A DNA stretch of 64,000 bases from Saccopteryx bilineata (taxonomy: Eukaryota; Chordata; Mammalia; Chiroptera; Emballonuridae): positions 133,478,266-133,542,265 of the forward strand of contig NC_089491.1 in assembly GCF_036850765.1 (NCBI RefSeq), written 5' to 3'. This document shows, piece after piece, positions 45,833-57,407 of the stretch. The notes under the pieces were generated by a model, which saw only the letters and a program-made list of their open reading frames with translations, ran no database searches and was not told the DNA's origin. The position numbers and the translations under genes were made by a program. How positions within the stretch are numbered: position 1 is the stretch's first letter; each line of letters opens with the position of its first letter.

Positions 45833-46208
45833 TTTTGTTTTTGTTTGTATTTTTCCAAAGTGAGAAGCAGGGAGGCAGAGAGACAGACTCCTGCATGCAC
45901 CCAACCAAGATCCACCCAACATGCCCACCAGGGGGTGATGTTCTGCCCATCTGGGGCGTCGCTCCATTGCAATGGGAGCCATTCCAATGCCCGAGGTGGA
46001 GGCCATGGAGCCATCCTCAGCATCGGGGCCAACTTTTGTTCCAATGGAGCCTTGGCTGAGGGAAAGGAATAGAGAGACAGAGACAAAGGAGGGGGTGAAG
46101 GGTGGAGAAGGAGATGGGCACCTCTCCTGTGTGCCCTGACTGGGAATTGAACCCGGGACTTCCACATACCAGGCTGACGCTCTTCCACTGAGCCAACTGG
46201 CCAGGGTC
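45833..46208 (-). mobile_element. Rhin-1-like SINE
   Basis: Exact 'atagttgcttcacttt' at 45817-45832 and 46209-46224. That 16-mer is itself SINE text, so it landed in an older truncated SINE (about 45760-45832). Confidence 0.95.
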
Positions 46209-46258
46209 ATAGTTGCTTCACTTTGTTTTTTTATTCTATTTTATTTTTTATTTATTTT

Positions 46259-46302
46259 TTTTTTATATTTTTCTGAAGTTGGAAATGGGGAGGCAGTCAG
46301 GT
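46259..46302 (-). mobile_element. Very short Rhin-1-like 3' piece
   Basis: Poly-T plus 'atttttctgaagttggaaat' only: a heavily 5'-truncated insertion. Confidence 0.8.
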
Positions 46303-46380
46303 ATTTTTCCATAAGTAATTCCCAGAATAATAAATTATCATTGTAGGGAATATACTTTATTATGTATAAAAATAATTACA

Positions 46381-46790
46381 GCCTGACCTGTGGTGGCTCT
46401 GTGGATAGAGCATCAACCTGGAATGCTGAGGTTGCTGGATTCAAAACCCTGGGCTTGCCCAATCAAGGCACATATGACAAGCAATCAATGAACAACCAGA
46501 GTGAAGCAACTATGGCCCGCAGCCGAGGCTCCATTGGAGCGGAGATGGCCCGGGCGCTGGGGATGGCTCCTTGGTCTCTGCCCCAGGCATTAGAGTGGCT
46601 CTGGTCATGGCAGAGCGATGCCCCGGAGGGGCAGAGCATCGCCCCCTGGTGGGAAGAGCGTCGCCCCTGGTGGGCGTGCAGGGTGGATCCCGGTCGGGCG
46701 CATGCGGGAGTCTGTCTGACTGTCTCTCCCCGTTTCCAGCTTCAGAAAAATACAAAAAAAACCCCAAAAAACAAAAAAAAACAAAAAACA
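46381..46790 (+). mobile_element. Chimeric SINE: Ves-like 5' half, Rhin-1-like 3' half
   Basis: 46381-46513 is a Ves-like head ('gcctgacctgtggtggctct' to 'gtgaagcaactatg'). From about 46514 the text is Rhin-1-like ('cgaggctccattggagcgga' to 'cttcagaaaaatac'), and an A-rich tail follows. The Ves part lacks its own pyrimidine tract and tail. Confidence 0.88.
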
Positions 46791-47047
46791 TTTAAATGTA
46801 TGGTTAAAATGGATGAACTTTAAATGTTTGGGAAGAATACAAATTGTTCAAATATAGAACTTATCATATCCTAGAATAACTACAGAATACATTTCACCTA
46901 AGTAAAATAAATTATTTTAATTATTAAAAGAGTATCAAAGATGTGTAATTAAATGAAATAGAATAGAATGTCCAAAAATAGACAAACACAAATATATTCA
47001 TTTAATTTTCAACAAAGGAACCAAAGTAATTCAAAGATGGAAAGGAC

Positions 47048-47230
47048 GCCTGACCTGTGGTGGCGCAGAAGATAAAGCGTTGACCTGGAAATGCTGAGGT
47101 TGCCGGTTTGAAACCTGGGCTTGCCTGGTCAAGACACATATGGGAGTTGATGCTTCCTGCTCCTCCCCCTTCTCTCTCTCTCTCCTCTCTCTCTCTCTCC
47201 TCTCTAAAAATAGAATAAAGTCTTTAAAAA
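47048..47230 (+). mobile_element. Ves-like short SINE
   Basis: Exact 'aaagatggaaaggac' at 47033-47047 and 47231-47245. Confidence 0.96.
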
Positions 47231-47512
47231 AAAGATGGAAAGGACAATATTTTCAATAAATGGTACTGGGACAACTGGACATCCATATGGAAAAGCCTTG
47301 ACTGTTACTTCAGACCATATACCAAAAAATTAACTTGAAATGTATCGTAGACCTATAGGTAAGAGCTAAAATTACAAAATTTCTGAAACTATAAAACATA
47401 GTAAAAATCCTTGTAAAACTTGGGTTAGACAATGATTTCTTAGTTAGACTGCTGCACAAAGCAAAAGAAAAAATTTGATAAATTGTACTTCATCAAAACT
47501 TAAAACTTCTGC

Positions 47513-47757
47513 CAGCTGGTGGTGGTGCAGTGGATAGAGCATCAACCTAGAATTCTGAGGAACTCCAGGTAACTGATTTGAGCATGAATGTACCAGCTTG
47601 AGCATGGGGTCACTGGCTGGGCTTGAGCCCCCTGGTCAAGGCACAAATGAGAAATAATCAACAAACAACTAAGTGAAGCAACTATGAGTTAGTGGTTCCC
47701 ATCTCTCTCCCTTCCTGTCTATCTATCTATTTCTCAGACCAATTAAAAAAAAAAACT
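47513..47757 (+). mobile_element. Ves-like SINE
   Basis: Head 'cagctggtggtggtgcagtg'; flanks share 'aaacttctgc'. Confidence 0.92.
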
Positions 47758-47848
47758 TTAAACTTCTGCTTTTTGACAAATACTAGCAAGAAAATTTAAG
47801 AAACAAAACCACAGATTGGATAAAAATCTTGCATTAAGAATATATAAA

Positions 47849-48222
47849 CAGACCATGGTTGGTTGGCTCAGTGGTAGAGTGTCAGCCTGGCTTGTGGATG
47901 TCCCAGGTTCAATTCCTGGTCAGGGCACCCAAGAGAAATGACCACCTGCTTCCCCCTCTCCCCCCTGCCTCTTCTTTCTCTCTCTTCCCCCTCCTGCAGC
48001 CATGGTTCTATTGGTTCAGCCAGTTGGCCCTGGGCATTGAGTATGGCCCCAGTGGAACCTCCCCCTCAAGTGCTAAAAATAGCTAGGGTGTTGAGCAACC
48101 AGCAAGGGGGGCCAAGATGGGCAGAGCACCCCCCTGGAAGGGGCTTGCCGGGTAGTGGATCCCAGTCATGGTGCATGCAGGAGTCTGTCTCTCTGTCTCC
48201 CCTCCTCTCACTTAAAAAAAAA
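47849..48222 (+). mobile_element. Rhin-1-like SINE
   Basis: Exact 'aagaatatataaa' at 47836-47848 and 48223-48235. Confidence 0.95.
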
Positions 48223-48353
48223 AAGAATATATAAATAACTTTTACTCAATAATTAGACAAATAATCCAATTAACAAATAGAAAAAGGATTTGAACAGATA
48301 CTCCATCAAAAATGACATTTGAAAGACAAATGTGCACATAAAATGATGTATAG

Positions 48354-48554
48354 CCTGACCTGTGGAGGTGCAGAGAATAAAGAGTTGATCTGGAATGCTG
48401 AGGTCACTCGTTCAAATCCATGTGCTTGCCAGGTTGGGTCAAGACACATATGAGAAGCAATTACTATGAGTTGATGCTTCCTGCTCCTCCCCCTCCTTTA
48501 TCTCTCTCTCTCTCTCTCCTCTCTCTAAAATCAATAAATAATATCTTTTTAAAA
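48354..48554 (+). mobile_element. Ves-like short SINE
   Basis: Flanks 'atgatgtatag' and 'atgaggtatag'; head 'cctgacctgtggaggtgcag'. Confidence 0.92.
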
Positions 48555-48751
48555 AATGAGGTATAGCATCATTAGTTATTAGGGAAATGCAAATTAACCA
48601 CAATGAGAAATCATGGCACCCACTAGAATGGCTAAAAGTAAAAAGACCAGTAATACCAAGTACAATCAAGGATGGGGAGCACCTAGAACTTTTATACATT
48701 ACTTGTGGGAATGCAAAATAGTACACCCACTTTGTAAACGTCTAGCAGTTC

Positions 48752-48936
48752 TTTATTTTATTTTATTCATTGATTTGAGAGAGAGAAAGGGAGAGTGAGT
48801 CGGAGAGAGAGAGAAATACTGATTTGTTGTACCACTGTATTTATTGGTTAACTCCTGTATATGCCCTGACTGGGGGCTGAACCCGCTACATTGGTATAGC
48901 AGGATGACACTCTAACCAATTTGCCAAGGCAGGCAA
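48752..48936 (-). mobile_element. Short tRNA-derived SINE
   Basis: 'ttattttattcattgatttg' with (GA)n, ending 'ccaatttgccaaggcagg'. Confidence 0.87.
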
Positions 48937-49748
48937 TTTTTTAAAAAGTTAAATGTATGCTACAATGCAACCCACTCCAAAACAATCCCTCTCTTAAGTC
49001 ATTTACTCAAGAGAAATGAAAACAGATGTCCATGTGAAGACTAGTATGTAAATGTTTACAGCAGCTTTATTTATAATAGCCCAAAGCTAAAACAACATGG
49101 ATGTTCATCAAGTGGTGAACTAATAAACTATGATATGTCCACAATGGAATCTAGTAGTTAGCATTAAAAAGGAATGAACTACTGATACATGAAACAACAT
49201 GGATAATCTCAAAAGCATTGTGTTAGGTGAAAGAAGCCGGAGCCAGACACAGAAAACTACAAACATTTATATGAAATTCTAGTAGTGTCAAAACTGTAAG
49301 GACAGAAAACAGATCATTGGATGCCTGGGGCAGGGATTAGGGATAGGAGAGGAGACTGATTGCAAAAGGCAAACAAGGGAATGTTTGTGGGTGACAGAAA
49401 TATTGTATTTGGATTGTCATCATGGTTATATTGCTGTACACATTTGTCAAAAACACATTGAAATGTATAGTTCAAACTGATAAATCTTAATGTGTATAAA
49501 GGATGTCTCACTATTGCTTCTATTTAAAAAAATGTTCCTCTTCCTTCGTGAGAATCAGAGATTTAGATTAGATATAAATGATTTCTGATCATGTGATATT
49601 ATTAAAGGTTTCCTTGACAATTTTTAAGAATGGAGAAGGCCATTGCTTACACTGAATAGATGTTTTTGAGGCAAAGAGTAAATAATACACTTATCTGATA
49701 TATGTATTATATATAACCTATATTGTGTAATTATGTAATACATAAGAA

Positions 49749-49852
49749 TGGGGCAAAAGTAGGTTTATAGTCATGAGTACGCAAAATAGAGTTTATACTT
49801 GTATTATTTTCCATATGAACTGTAATCCTACTTTTGTCACACCCTGTAGTAA
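49749..49852. mobile_element. Mariner-type MITE
   Basis: 'ggggcaaaagtaggtttata' at left and 'tcctacttttgtcacaccct' at right are inverted; followed by 'gta'. About 100 bp, non-coding. Confidence 0.75.
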
Positions 49853-49859
49853 CTCTTTA

Positions 49860-50200
49860 TATGATTCTAAAAGTATTTGATTAAGACCGCCAAAGCTTCT
49901 CAATTTAAATTTTGATCCTTCTTTTGAGATTTAGAATAAAATAAAGAATTTAATTTTTTCATATAGTTATCAAAATGACTCCTTATGAGTGTACCCAAAA
50001 AGGAAAATGTACATAATAGTTTAGTGTAATTATAGAAAGCTTTTAAGTTCAACTAAACCATAGGGTATTGTATGACCACAAACTCTTAATTTGTTTTTAT
50101 AATTTTTGTTTCCTGATTTTTCTCTACACCTAATTTAGAATAATAGTCATGCCTGGAAAATTATGTGTAAAATAATAAGACCTCTGTTATTTTTTACTCT
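49860..50200. other. Spacer, nothing recognised
   Basis: AT-rich, no gene or named repeat. Confidence 0.45.
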
Positions 50201-50259
50201 ATACAGTAGTACCCTCTTATCCTTGGAGATATGTTCTAAGACCCCTAGTGGATGCCTGA

Positions 50260-50584
50260 TCAAAGGTAGAACAGTGGATAGAATGCCAACTTGGGATGCT
50301 GAGGTCCCAGGTTTAAAATCCCAAGGTTGCCGGCTGGAGCACAGGCTCACGTGGCTTAGTGCGGGGTCACCTGCTTGTGTGTGGGATCATCAACATGATC
50401 TCATGGTCACTGGGTTAAGCCCAAAGGTCACTGGCTTGAGGAAGGGATCACTGGCTTGGCTGGAGTTCCCCAGTCAAGGCATGTATGAGAAGCAATCAAT
50501 GAACAACTAACGTGCCACACCTATGAGCTGATGCTTCTCATCTCTCTCCCTTCTGTCTCTCTCACTTTTGAAAAAAAAAAAAAA
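50260..50584 (+). mobile_element. Ves-like long SINE in the Tigger-like element
   Basis: The host phrase 'cccctagtggatgcctga' occurs on both sides (one change), which is the target duplication. Confidence 0.92.
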
Positions 50585-50649
50585 GGCCCCTAGTGAATGC
50601 CTGAAATTGCAAATAGCACTGAACCCTATACACACTATGTTTTTTCCTA

Positions 50650-51392
50650 TACAAGGGTCCTCGGGTTACAACAGTCTTGGCATATGATGTTGCAAGTTTA
50701 CAACACTCGCTCCCATAAAAACTTTTAAAAATTGTGATGTGAGTGTTTCAGCTTACGCTGTTAATCGTACTTACAGACTATATGAACAAACTAGTTTGGT
50801 TGCCTGTGGCGGAAAAATATGCAGTACAGGGTATAGTACAGTATATTTATGTCCTTTTCCTTTTTCTGTGGCTTAGTTGTATTTTTATGTTCTAGACCAG
50901 GGGTAGTCAACCTTTTTATACCTACCACCCACTTTTGTATCTCTATTAGTAGTAAAATTTTCTAACCGCCCCCCGGTTCCACAGTAATGGTGATTTATAA
51001 AGTAGGGAAGTAACTTTACTTTATAAAATTTATAAAGCAGAGTTACAGCAAGTTAAAGCATATAATAATAATTACTTACCAAGTACTTTATGTCATATTT
51101 CCGCTAAGTTTGGCAAAATAAATCTTTATAAAACAACTTACTATAGTTAAATCTATCTTTTTATTTATATTTTGGTTGCTCCACTACCACCCACCATGAA
51201 AGCTGGAATGCCCACTAGTGGGCGGTAGGGACCAGATTGACTACCACTGCTCTAGATTATGATTTTACAATCATATCCTATGTTAGAATAGGTAAGTAAC
51301 TTAGGCTAGGGTGTGTTTCGACTTATATTAAAAGTCAGGTTACATCAGTGTTGTAGGAACAAAACTGTGTTGTAACCCAAGGACCCCCTGTA
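50650..51392. mobile_element. Mariner-like element, itself carrying a hAT-like MITE
   Basis: 'acaagggtcctcgggttaca' and 'tgtaacccaaggaccccctg' are inverted ends with TA at both edges. About 390 bp without its guest. A related 3' portion lies at 56.57-56.73 kb. Confidence 0.87.
50898..51249. mobile_element. hAT-like MITE inside the mariner-like element
   Basis: Ends 'caggggtagtcaaccttt' and 'agattgactaccactg'. The flanks 'ttctagac' and 'ctctagat' each differ by one base from the 'ttctagat' seen at the empty site in the 56.6-kb mariner copy, so the 8-bp duplication is real. Confidence 0.92.
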
Positions 51393-51617
51393 AATACATA
51401 CCTATGATAAAGTTTATAAATTAGGCAAATTCATAGACACAAGATTTATTCTTACCATGAATCTTAGCAACCTCAGCATATTATTCTTTTTCTTTCCTTA
51501 TTAAGTCAACAACTTTCACTTTTTCACTTGAGGAAGCACTTTATGGCTTCTCTTTGGCATATTCAAATTGCCAGCATCACTACTCTTGAATTTTGGGGCC
51601 ATTAACAAGTAAAATAG

Positions 51618-51893
51618 GCCCTGGCCAGTTGGTTCAGTGGATAAAGCACCAGCCCAGTGTGTAGGTGTCTTGGGTTTGATCTCTGGTTAGGGCACACATA
51701 AGAAACCACCATCTACTTCTCTTCCCCCCTCTCCCCTTCTCTCTCTCTTCCCCTCTCACAGCCAGTAGCGTAGGCCCCTCACCCCAACCCCGGGAGCTGA
51801 GGATGCTTGGTTGGTCCAGGTGTTGGCTTCAGGCCCTGAGGATAGGTGATAGGTTGGTTGATTTGAGCATCTGCCCCAGATAGGGGCATATAT
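51618..51893 (+). mobile_element. tRNA-derived SINE (Rhin-1-like variant), 3' truncated
   Basis: Head 'ggccctggccagttggttca'; ends at 'gccccagataggggc' without tail. Confidence 0.87.
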
Positions 51894-52041
51894 CAATACA
51901 TTCTTGGGAAAAGGAGAAGTGGAAAGGCTGGGTCATGCTGCAGAGACTGAAAGCTGAAGAAAAAAAGGGCTGGGGAAGACAGAAAGAAGAGAGAGAGAGA
52001 GTGCATCTGGGAGGCCCTCATAAGAAAAATATAGCTGTTTA

Positions 52042-52416
52042 GCCTGACCAGGCAGGGGCACAGTGGATAGAACATCAGCCTGGGACACCGAGGACCCAGG
52101 TTTGAAACCCTGAGGTTGCCAGCTTGAGCGTGGGCTCATCTGGCTTGAGTACAGGCTCACCGGCTTAAGCACTGGGTCACCAGCTTGAGCATGGGATCAT
52201 GGACATGAATGACCCCATGGTCGCTGGTTTGAGCCCAATGGTTGCTGGCTTGAGCCCAAGGTCACTGGCTTGAGCAAGAGGTCAGTGGTTCAGCTGGAGC
52301 CCCCTAGTCAAGGCACATATGAGAAAGCAATTAATGAACAACTAAGGTGTTGATGCATCAACTATGAGTTGATGCTTCTCATCTCTCTCCCTTCCTGTCT
52401 GTCTGTCCCTGTCTGT

Positions 52417-52461
<45 letters not shown>

Positions 52462-52475
52462 TCTCTTGCTAAAAA
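52042..52475 (+). mobile_element. Ves-like long SINE with (CT)n and (TA)n tail
   Basis: Head 'gcctgaccaggcaggggcac', seven or so 'ggcttgag' motifs, (CT)n at 52421-52457. Confidence 0.92.
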
Positions 52476-52829
52476 TATATATATACACAATTGTTAAGGT
52501 CTGTCTAGAGTCCTTGAAATGGGCCTTTCTTTACAAGAGACTTGAAAATTAACTTCATCAGTTCCACAATAAATCTTCCTCTGCTATAGCTATATCTTAA
52601 ACCCAGATATGTATTTTTCTTAGTTACCACAGAACTATCCTCTAGTTGCATACTGGATATCTCTCTCTTTTTTCTTTTTTTTAAGTCCCCCTTAAAATGA
52701 ACAGGACCACAGTTGAACTTGGTGTCTTTCCTTCCTACTCCTCAACCACTATCACCATGAACTTCCTAGTTTTCTTGCATTCTCCATATCAGGGAACAGC
52801 ACCAGCATTCATCCAGTTACAGAAGTCAC

Positions 52830-53142
52830 CTTTGTGGGTGGAGCACAGAGCGCATTCCTAGCAGCTGTGGCCGATGCAATACTGTGAGAATACTCCAGCT
52901 CCCACAAGCCTCCTGGGCATACCCAGGAAGGAAGCTCGCCCACTATAAGGCAGTGACTTAGTGCCAACCATGCAGCTCCCTGATCTTTTCAACCATTGGC
53001 TATGAAGGACATGCTGTAACACCCTATAGGCTGAACCCATGTATATAAGCTAGCTTACTTCCTGAATAAAGTGGATCTGCATCACTGAACCTGGTCCCCG
53101 GTGTCAGGTCTTTGCGTCTCTGTCATCCTCACCCTCAGCAGG
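52830..53142 (+). mobile_element. Probable ERV LTR
   Basis: TATATAAGC at 53041-53049, GAATAAAG at 53063-53070, then 'cccggtgtcaggtctttgcg' and an end 'ctcagca'. This promoter/poly-A/U5 layout is that of a retroviral LTR. The 5' edge is tentatively the 'tgtgggtggagc' at about 52833. I could not find a target duplication. Confidence 0.62.
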
Positions 53143-53199
53143 ACTTGTCCACAACTTCCATATCCAAGCAAAACATTAAGTCTTGATAAGACATCTTCC

Positions 53200-54145
53200 A
53201 AATAATCTGACTTCACATCTCTCTAGTTCATCTACTATTCTCCAGCTCTAATCCTACTCTAGTTCAAACCATCAACCTCTTTCACTTAGATTATTCCAAC
53301 AGCCACTTAATGTGTCTCCTAGACTCCAGTTTTGCCACCTTTCACAAACTTCTTCACATTGCAACCAGTTTTATCTCTCTAGTATACATATCTGATCATG
53401 TCACTCCTTGGCCTCAAATACTTTATAAACTTCAATATACATAAAAAATTACTTGGCAGTGTTATAAAAAAAATTGGGGACTTTAACTCAGTAGTGATTT
53501 GACTCAGTAGATCTGGGGTAAAATATAGGAATGGGCATATTTTTCTAGGAATGAGTATTTTTAACAAGACTCCTAGGTGATTCTGAAGTAGGTAGTCCAT
53601 ACTTTAGGCATAATGTTTAATGACTCGCCAGTTCTCCTATAATAGAGTTCACACTATTGACTAACATGTCTGCCAATGCTGTATACAATCTGGCCACTGC
53701 ATACCTTTCCAGCTTCATTAGTGACCATCACCTCCAGTACCCTAGGCTTCATTTATACTGAATTTAAAATTATACCCATTTTTAAAGAGAACATACCACT
53801 ACTAGCCTCTGCTCTCCTCTGTTTATCCTACCCCTTCTATCTATCCCTTCTAGTGAACCAACTAAATACACACACCCTCTGCCTTGCTAATTCTTATTTT
53901 CCATTCAGTTTAGACATCAATTCTTCTAGGCAGATTACTAATTCCCAAGTCAGAGTTAAGTACTCCTTTTAAGGACTACCATAGCCTCCTGTATTTTCCC
54001 CTACCACAGTGCTTATCTAAAGTAGTCTACTGACTTATTTGTCCTACTGAATCACTGTCTTGTTCTCCAGTGACTCTCCCAGTGCTTAGTACTGTACCTG
54101 AAATATATTAGGCACTTAATAAAAATTTATTGAATGAAAAAAATA
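53200..54145 (+). mobile_element. L2 LINE 3' end
   Basis: 'gattattccaacagccactt', 'catatctgatcatgtcactc', 'caatctggccactgcatacc' and the closing 'taaaaatttattgaatgaa' follow the L2 consensus. Mammal-wide and old. The 98-codon frame at 53676 is a piece of this, not a gene. Confidence 0.88.
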
Positions 54146-54780
54146 ACTTTTACTTATAAGAAGTATAAATGAAGTTAAGAAGAACAGGTTAAAAAACTGT
54201 ATTTATGCAACAGAAACTATGTATATACCAATGAACAAGTGCCAGAAGGGACTATAGAAAAATAACTGTAGTAAATGAAATAGGAGAAAAATGAACAAAG
54301 GATGTGAATAAGCAATTCACAACAGAAAAATCCAAGTGGCTAACAAGAACAAAAAAGGATATTTATTCTCATTATCAACTAGACAAAATATTATTATTCC
54401 ATACCCATCAAAATGGCAAAGCTGTAAATTTGATAATACCAAGTTTTGGCAAGGATATAGAGAAATGCAATCTCACACTGTGGATGAAAGGGTAAGCTAA
54501 AGGTATATTCCTACAAACTCTAGTATATAAGGATGTCTTTTTAACATTGTTTACAATAGTGAAAAAAATGGAAATAATCTAAATGTCCATCAATAGTGGC
54601 ATGTGTCAATGGAATACTTCAAAGCATTTAAAAAGAACTTAGTTACACATATGAATATACACAGTTCTTCACAATAAAGAATAAAGAATTAACATCAACA
54701 ATGTCAATTTTGAACAATCAGGATTAAAAAAACAAAGGACCCAACACAGAAAATAAACAAAGGGTAATGGTGTAACTATC
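54146..54780 (+). mobile_element. Old L1 ORF2-end fragment
   Basis: 'gatgtgaataagcaattcac', 'catcaaaatggcaaagctgt' and 'aaataatctaaatgtccatc' are the usual L1 ORF2-end phrases, diverged. Confidence 0.75.
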
Positions 54781-54784
54781 ATTT

Positions 54785-55584
54785 GATGATCCTAGTCTGC
54801 TAACATTTTTCCAATAAATTTCTTGTCATTAAGTTTGATACATAATCTATTTAGCTACTATTTCTCACTTCACACAAATTCATTAAAATAAATAAATTCA
54901 TTAAATAATTTCTTTCAGTTTTAGCAGTACTGACTGAAAAGTGCTATTTTTCTAGCTTTTTGTTGGGATTGTAACATTATTCATTTCTACATCAGTACTA
55001 TATCTACAAAATCCTGAATATCATTCAAACTAATTTCATATTTTAAATTTTTACTTAAATAATATAATTTTCACCCACCATCTATTCATAGTGAAGTTAT
55101 TTCTTCATAAGGCCAAAGATGTGGTTCTAATAAATCAAAATAATTAAAAATGCTTGGTTACTACTTAAAGACATAAATTCATTACTTTTTATTAACATAT
55201 TCCTAGGCAGAGCTTCACATTATTTTTATTAAATGGAATGTCCTTACACTTACTTGACTTAAATCTCTAACATGAGATTATGCTTTTTAATACCAATTTT
55301 AAATTTTCCAAAGCTTTTATGGTGCATTTGATTAAGATTTTTACTTTCTGTATGTTAGTTCATCTTGACTGCAGTGCAATTGAATAATGAAAATTCTTCA
55401 AGAATGTTAGTCATTAAAGCAAAGTTTTTCACAAAATTAATGTTAGCTAATCCCTTTGCCAAACTAGAATAAAAAGAAAGAGAAAAATGCATATATAATG
55501 AAGGATATGCCTACATACAGCAATGGCAGTTTGTAAACTACATGTTGGTCATTTCAACCATAGTACTTGACCAATTTTAATCAT
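54785..55584. other. AT-rich spacer
   Basis: No frame above 60 codons and no repeat that I can name. Confidence 0.45.
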
Positions 55585-55603
55585 TTCAATTTCAAATTCT
55601 TTA

Positions 55604-55976
55604 TTTTTATCTCTTTATTTTTATTAAGTGAGAAGTGGGGAGGCAGAGAGACAGACTCCCACGTGTGCCCTGACTTGGATCCACCTGGTAAGCCCCCTAC
55701 CAGGTGATGTTCTGCCCTTCTGGGGTCATTCCTCCATTGCTCTGCAACCAAGCTATTTCAGCCCCTGAAGTGAGGCTATGGAGCCATCCTCAGCACTCGG
55801 GGCCAACTTGCTCCATCTGAGCAGTGGCTGTGGGAGGAGAATAGAGAAAGAGAAGGGAGAGAGGGAGGGGTGGAGAAGCAGATGGTCGCTTCTCCTGTGT
55901 GCCCTCACTGGGAATAGAACCCAGGACATCCATATGCTGGGCAGATGCTCTACCACTGAGCTAACCAGCCAGGACC
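55604..55976 (-). mobile_element. Rhin-1-like SINE
   Basis: Exact 19-bp duplication 'ttcaatttcaaattcttta' at 55585-55603 and 55977-55995. Confidence 0.96.
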
Positions 55977-55999
55977 TTCAATTTCAAATTCTTTAGCTA

Positions 56000-56565
56000 T
56001 AGTCCCCTAACTTTTTCAAAAAGAAATTTGCCTATTAGTTTTATTAGTATTATTTGGGCTTACTAAATATGTCCTCCATTCCTTGGACCAATGGACATGC
56101 TTTTCTACTGTCACTCCTAAATGCTGAACTATCAAACAATCCTTACAACCATTCTTTTACAAGCCATTTGTATTTTCTGAAAACAATAACACTTATTTTT
56201 CATTCCAACAGTCTGGAAGTACAAGGCTATCTATTTCTTCCTTTGATGAACATGACAGTTTTTCTTCAATGACTGGTCACTCAACAATTTTGAAATTTGT
56301 TTCCATTAGCTTAGATATACCATATCTAAGCTATTTTTATTCCTATCACTATTTTCTGTGTCTATTATAAATTTCTTCCAATTAAAAAAAAACTTAATAA
56401 GTCACTGTGTTACTTTGGCATTTTAAGGATCAGAACTTGATAAACAATTTTGTAATGTCAGAAAAATTCACAATATTACTTGAGGGTTAACATAAAATTT
56501 TTCTTAATGATTATAATATGACTTTTGAATTGGCATAACATTTTTTAAAAAAATCAGGGGTTTCC
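56000..56565. other. Spacer, nothing recognised
   Basis: No gene or named repeat; the 72-codon frame at 56054 shows no family resemblance. Confidence 0.45.
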
Positions 56566-56569
56566 TCTT

Positions 56570-56732
56570 TCTGTTGCTTAGTTGTATTTTTATGTTCTAG
56601 ATGATGATTTTACAACTGTGTTAGGATAGGTAAGTGACTTAAGCTAGGGTGTGTTTCGACTTACACAAAAAATTCGGGTTACGTCACTGTCGTAGGAATG
56701 GAACTGTATCGTAGCCTGAGGACCGCTGTAGC
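56570..56732. mobile_element. Mariner-like element, 3' part (empty-site copy)
   Basis: 'gcttagttgtatttttatgt', 'gctagggtgtgtttcgactt' and 'cctgaggaccgctgta' match the copy at 50.9-51.4 kb. At 56600 it has 'ttctagatgatgatttt' with no MITE, the pre-insertion state of the other copy. Confidence 0.85.
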
Positions 56733-56881
56733 TACAAATATTTTAGAAAATATTCCTGAAGTCATCATTTGATACTGTTGAAGTCACTGGTTGCAATTCA
56801 GTATCTAAAATAAGTCAGTTGTCTAAAAATATTCTGGATAAAACTTACTCTGTTTATCACCAATACAACAAAAGTAAAATT

Positions 56882-57018
56882 GTTATTGATTGATTTTAGT
56901 GAGAGAGAAATGGAGAGACACACAGAAACATCGATCTGTTGCTGTATGTACCTTGACTGGGGATCAAACCTCTGTGCTTTGGGATGATGCCCTAATGAAA
57001 TGAGCCATCCAATCAGGG
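56882..57018 (-). mobile_element. Short tRNA-derived SINE
   Basis: 'attgattgattttagtgaga' to 'gagccatccaatcagggt'. Confidence 0.85.
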
Positions 57019-57221
57019 TTCTTTTTTTTTCTTTTTTTTAATTAAAATTTTAAAAAATATTTTTTATTTTTTCAATTACAGTTGACATACAATATTATAT
57101 TACTTTTGGATGTACAACCCAGTGATTAGACATTATATAACTTACTAAGTGATCATCCTGATAAATCTCATACTCATTTGACACTAGACAATTTTTACAA
57201 TATTGACTCTATTCCCTATGC

Positions 57222-57407
57222 CTGTGATGGTGAACCTTTTTATAAAAACCGCCCACTTTTGCAGTGCTGGTCAACCTGGTCCCTCCCGCCCACTAGTGAG
57301 CAGGTCCAGCTTTCATGGTGGGCCAATTGCGACTAGTGGGCGGGAGGGACCAGGTTGACCAGCACTGCAAAAGTGGGCGGTTTTTATAAAAAGGTTCACC
57401 ATCATGG
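57222..57407. mobile_element. hAT-like fold-back element with perfect 72-bp inverted repeat
   Basis: Arms at 57226-57297 and 57332-57403 are exact reverse complements, with a 34-nt loop. The exact 8-mer 'ccctatgc' at 57214-57221 and 57408-57415 is a hAT-size duplication. Each arm joins text like the left end of the MITE at 50.9 kb ('cctttttata..ccgcccacttttg') to the complement of its right end ('cccactagtgggcgg..agggacca'). Confidence 0.95.

Larger units (their letters stand above)
46985..49510 (+). mobile_element. L1 3' half broken by SINEs
   Basis: In order: 'ttttcaacaaaggaaccaaa', 'aataaatggtactgggacaa', 'aatccaattaacaaatagaa', 'attagggaaatgcaaattaa', 'tacagcagctttatttataa', 'gaacaacatggataatctc'-like text and a long 3' UTR ending near 'aaatgtatagttcaaactga'. 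It is the end of ORF2 plus the 3' UTR of an older L1. Five SINEs interrupt it; none of the ORF2 frame is intact. Confidence 0.92.
50205..51610. mobile_element. Tigger-like (MER2-type) element, 5' part, with nested guests
   Basis: 'agtagtaccctcttatcctt', 'gttctaagacccctagtgga', then after the guests 'catacctatgataaagttta' and 'tttataaattaggcaaattc' read in the order of a Tigger/MER2-type element. Right end not visible, so the outer limit is a guess. Confidence 0.62.

Noticed and set aside
53676..53972. 98-codon frame considered as a membrane protein
   Set aside because: Translation of L2 3' sequence.
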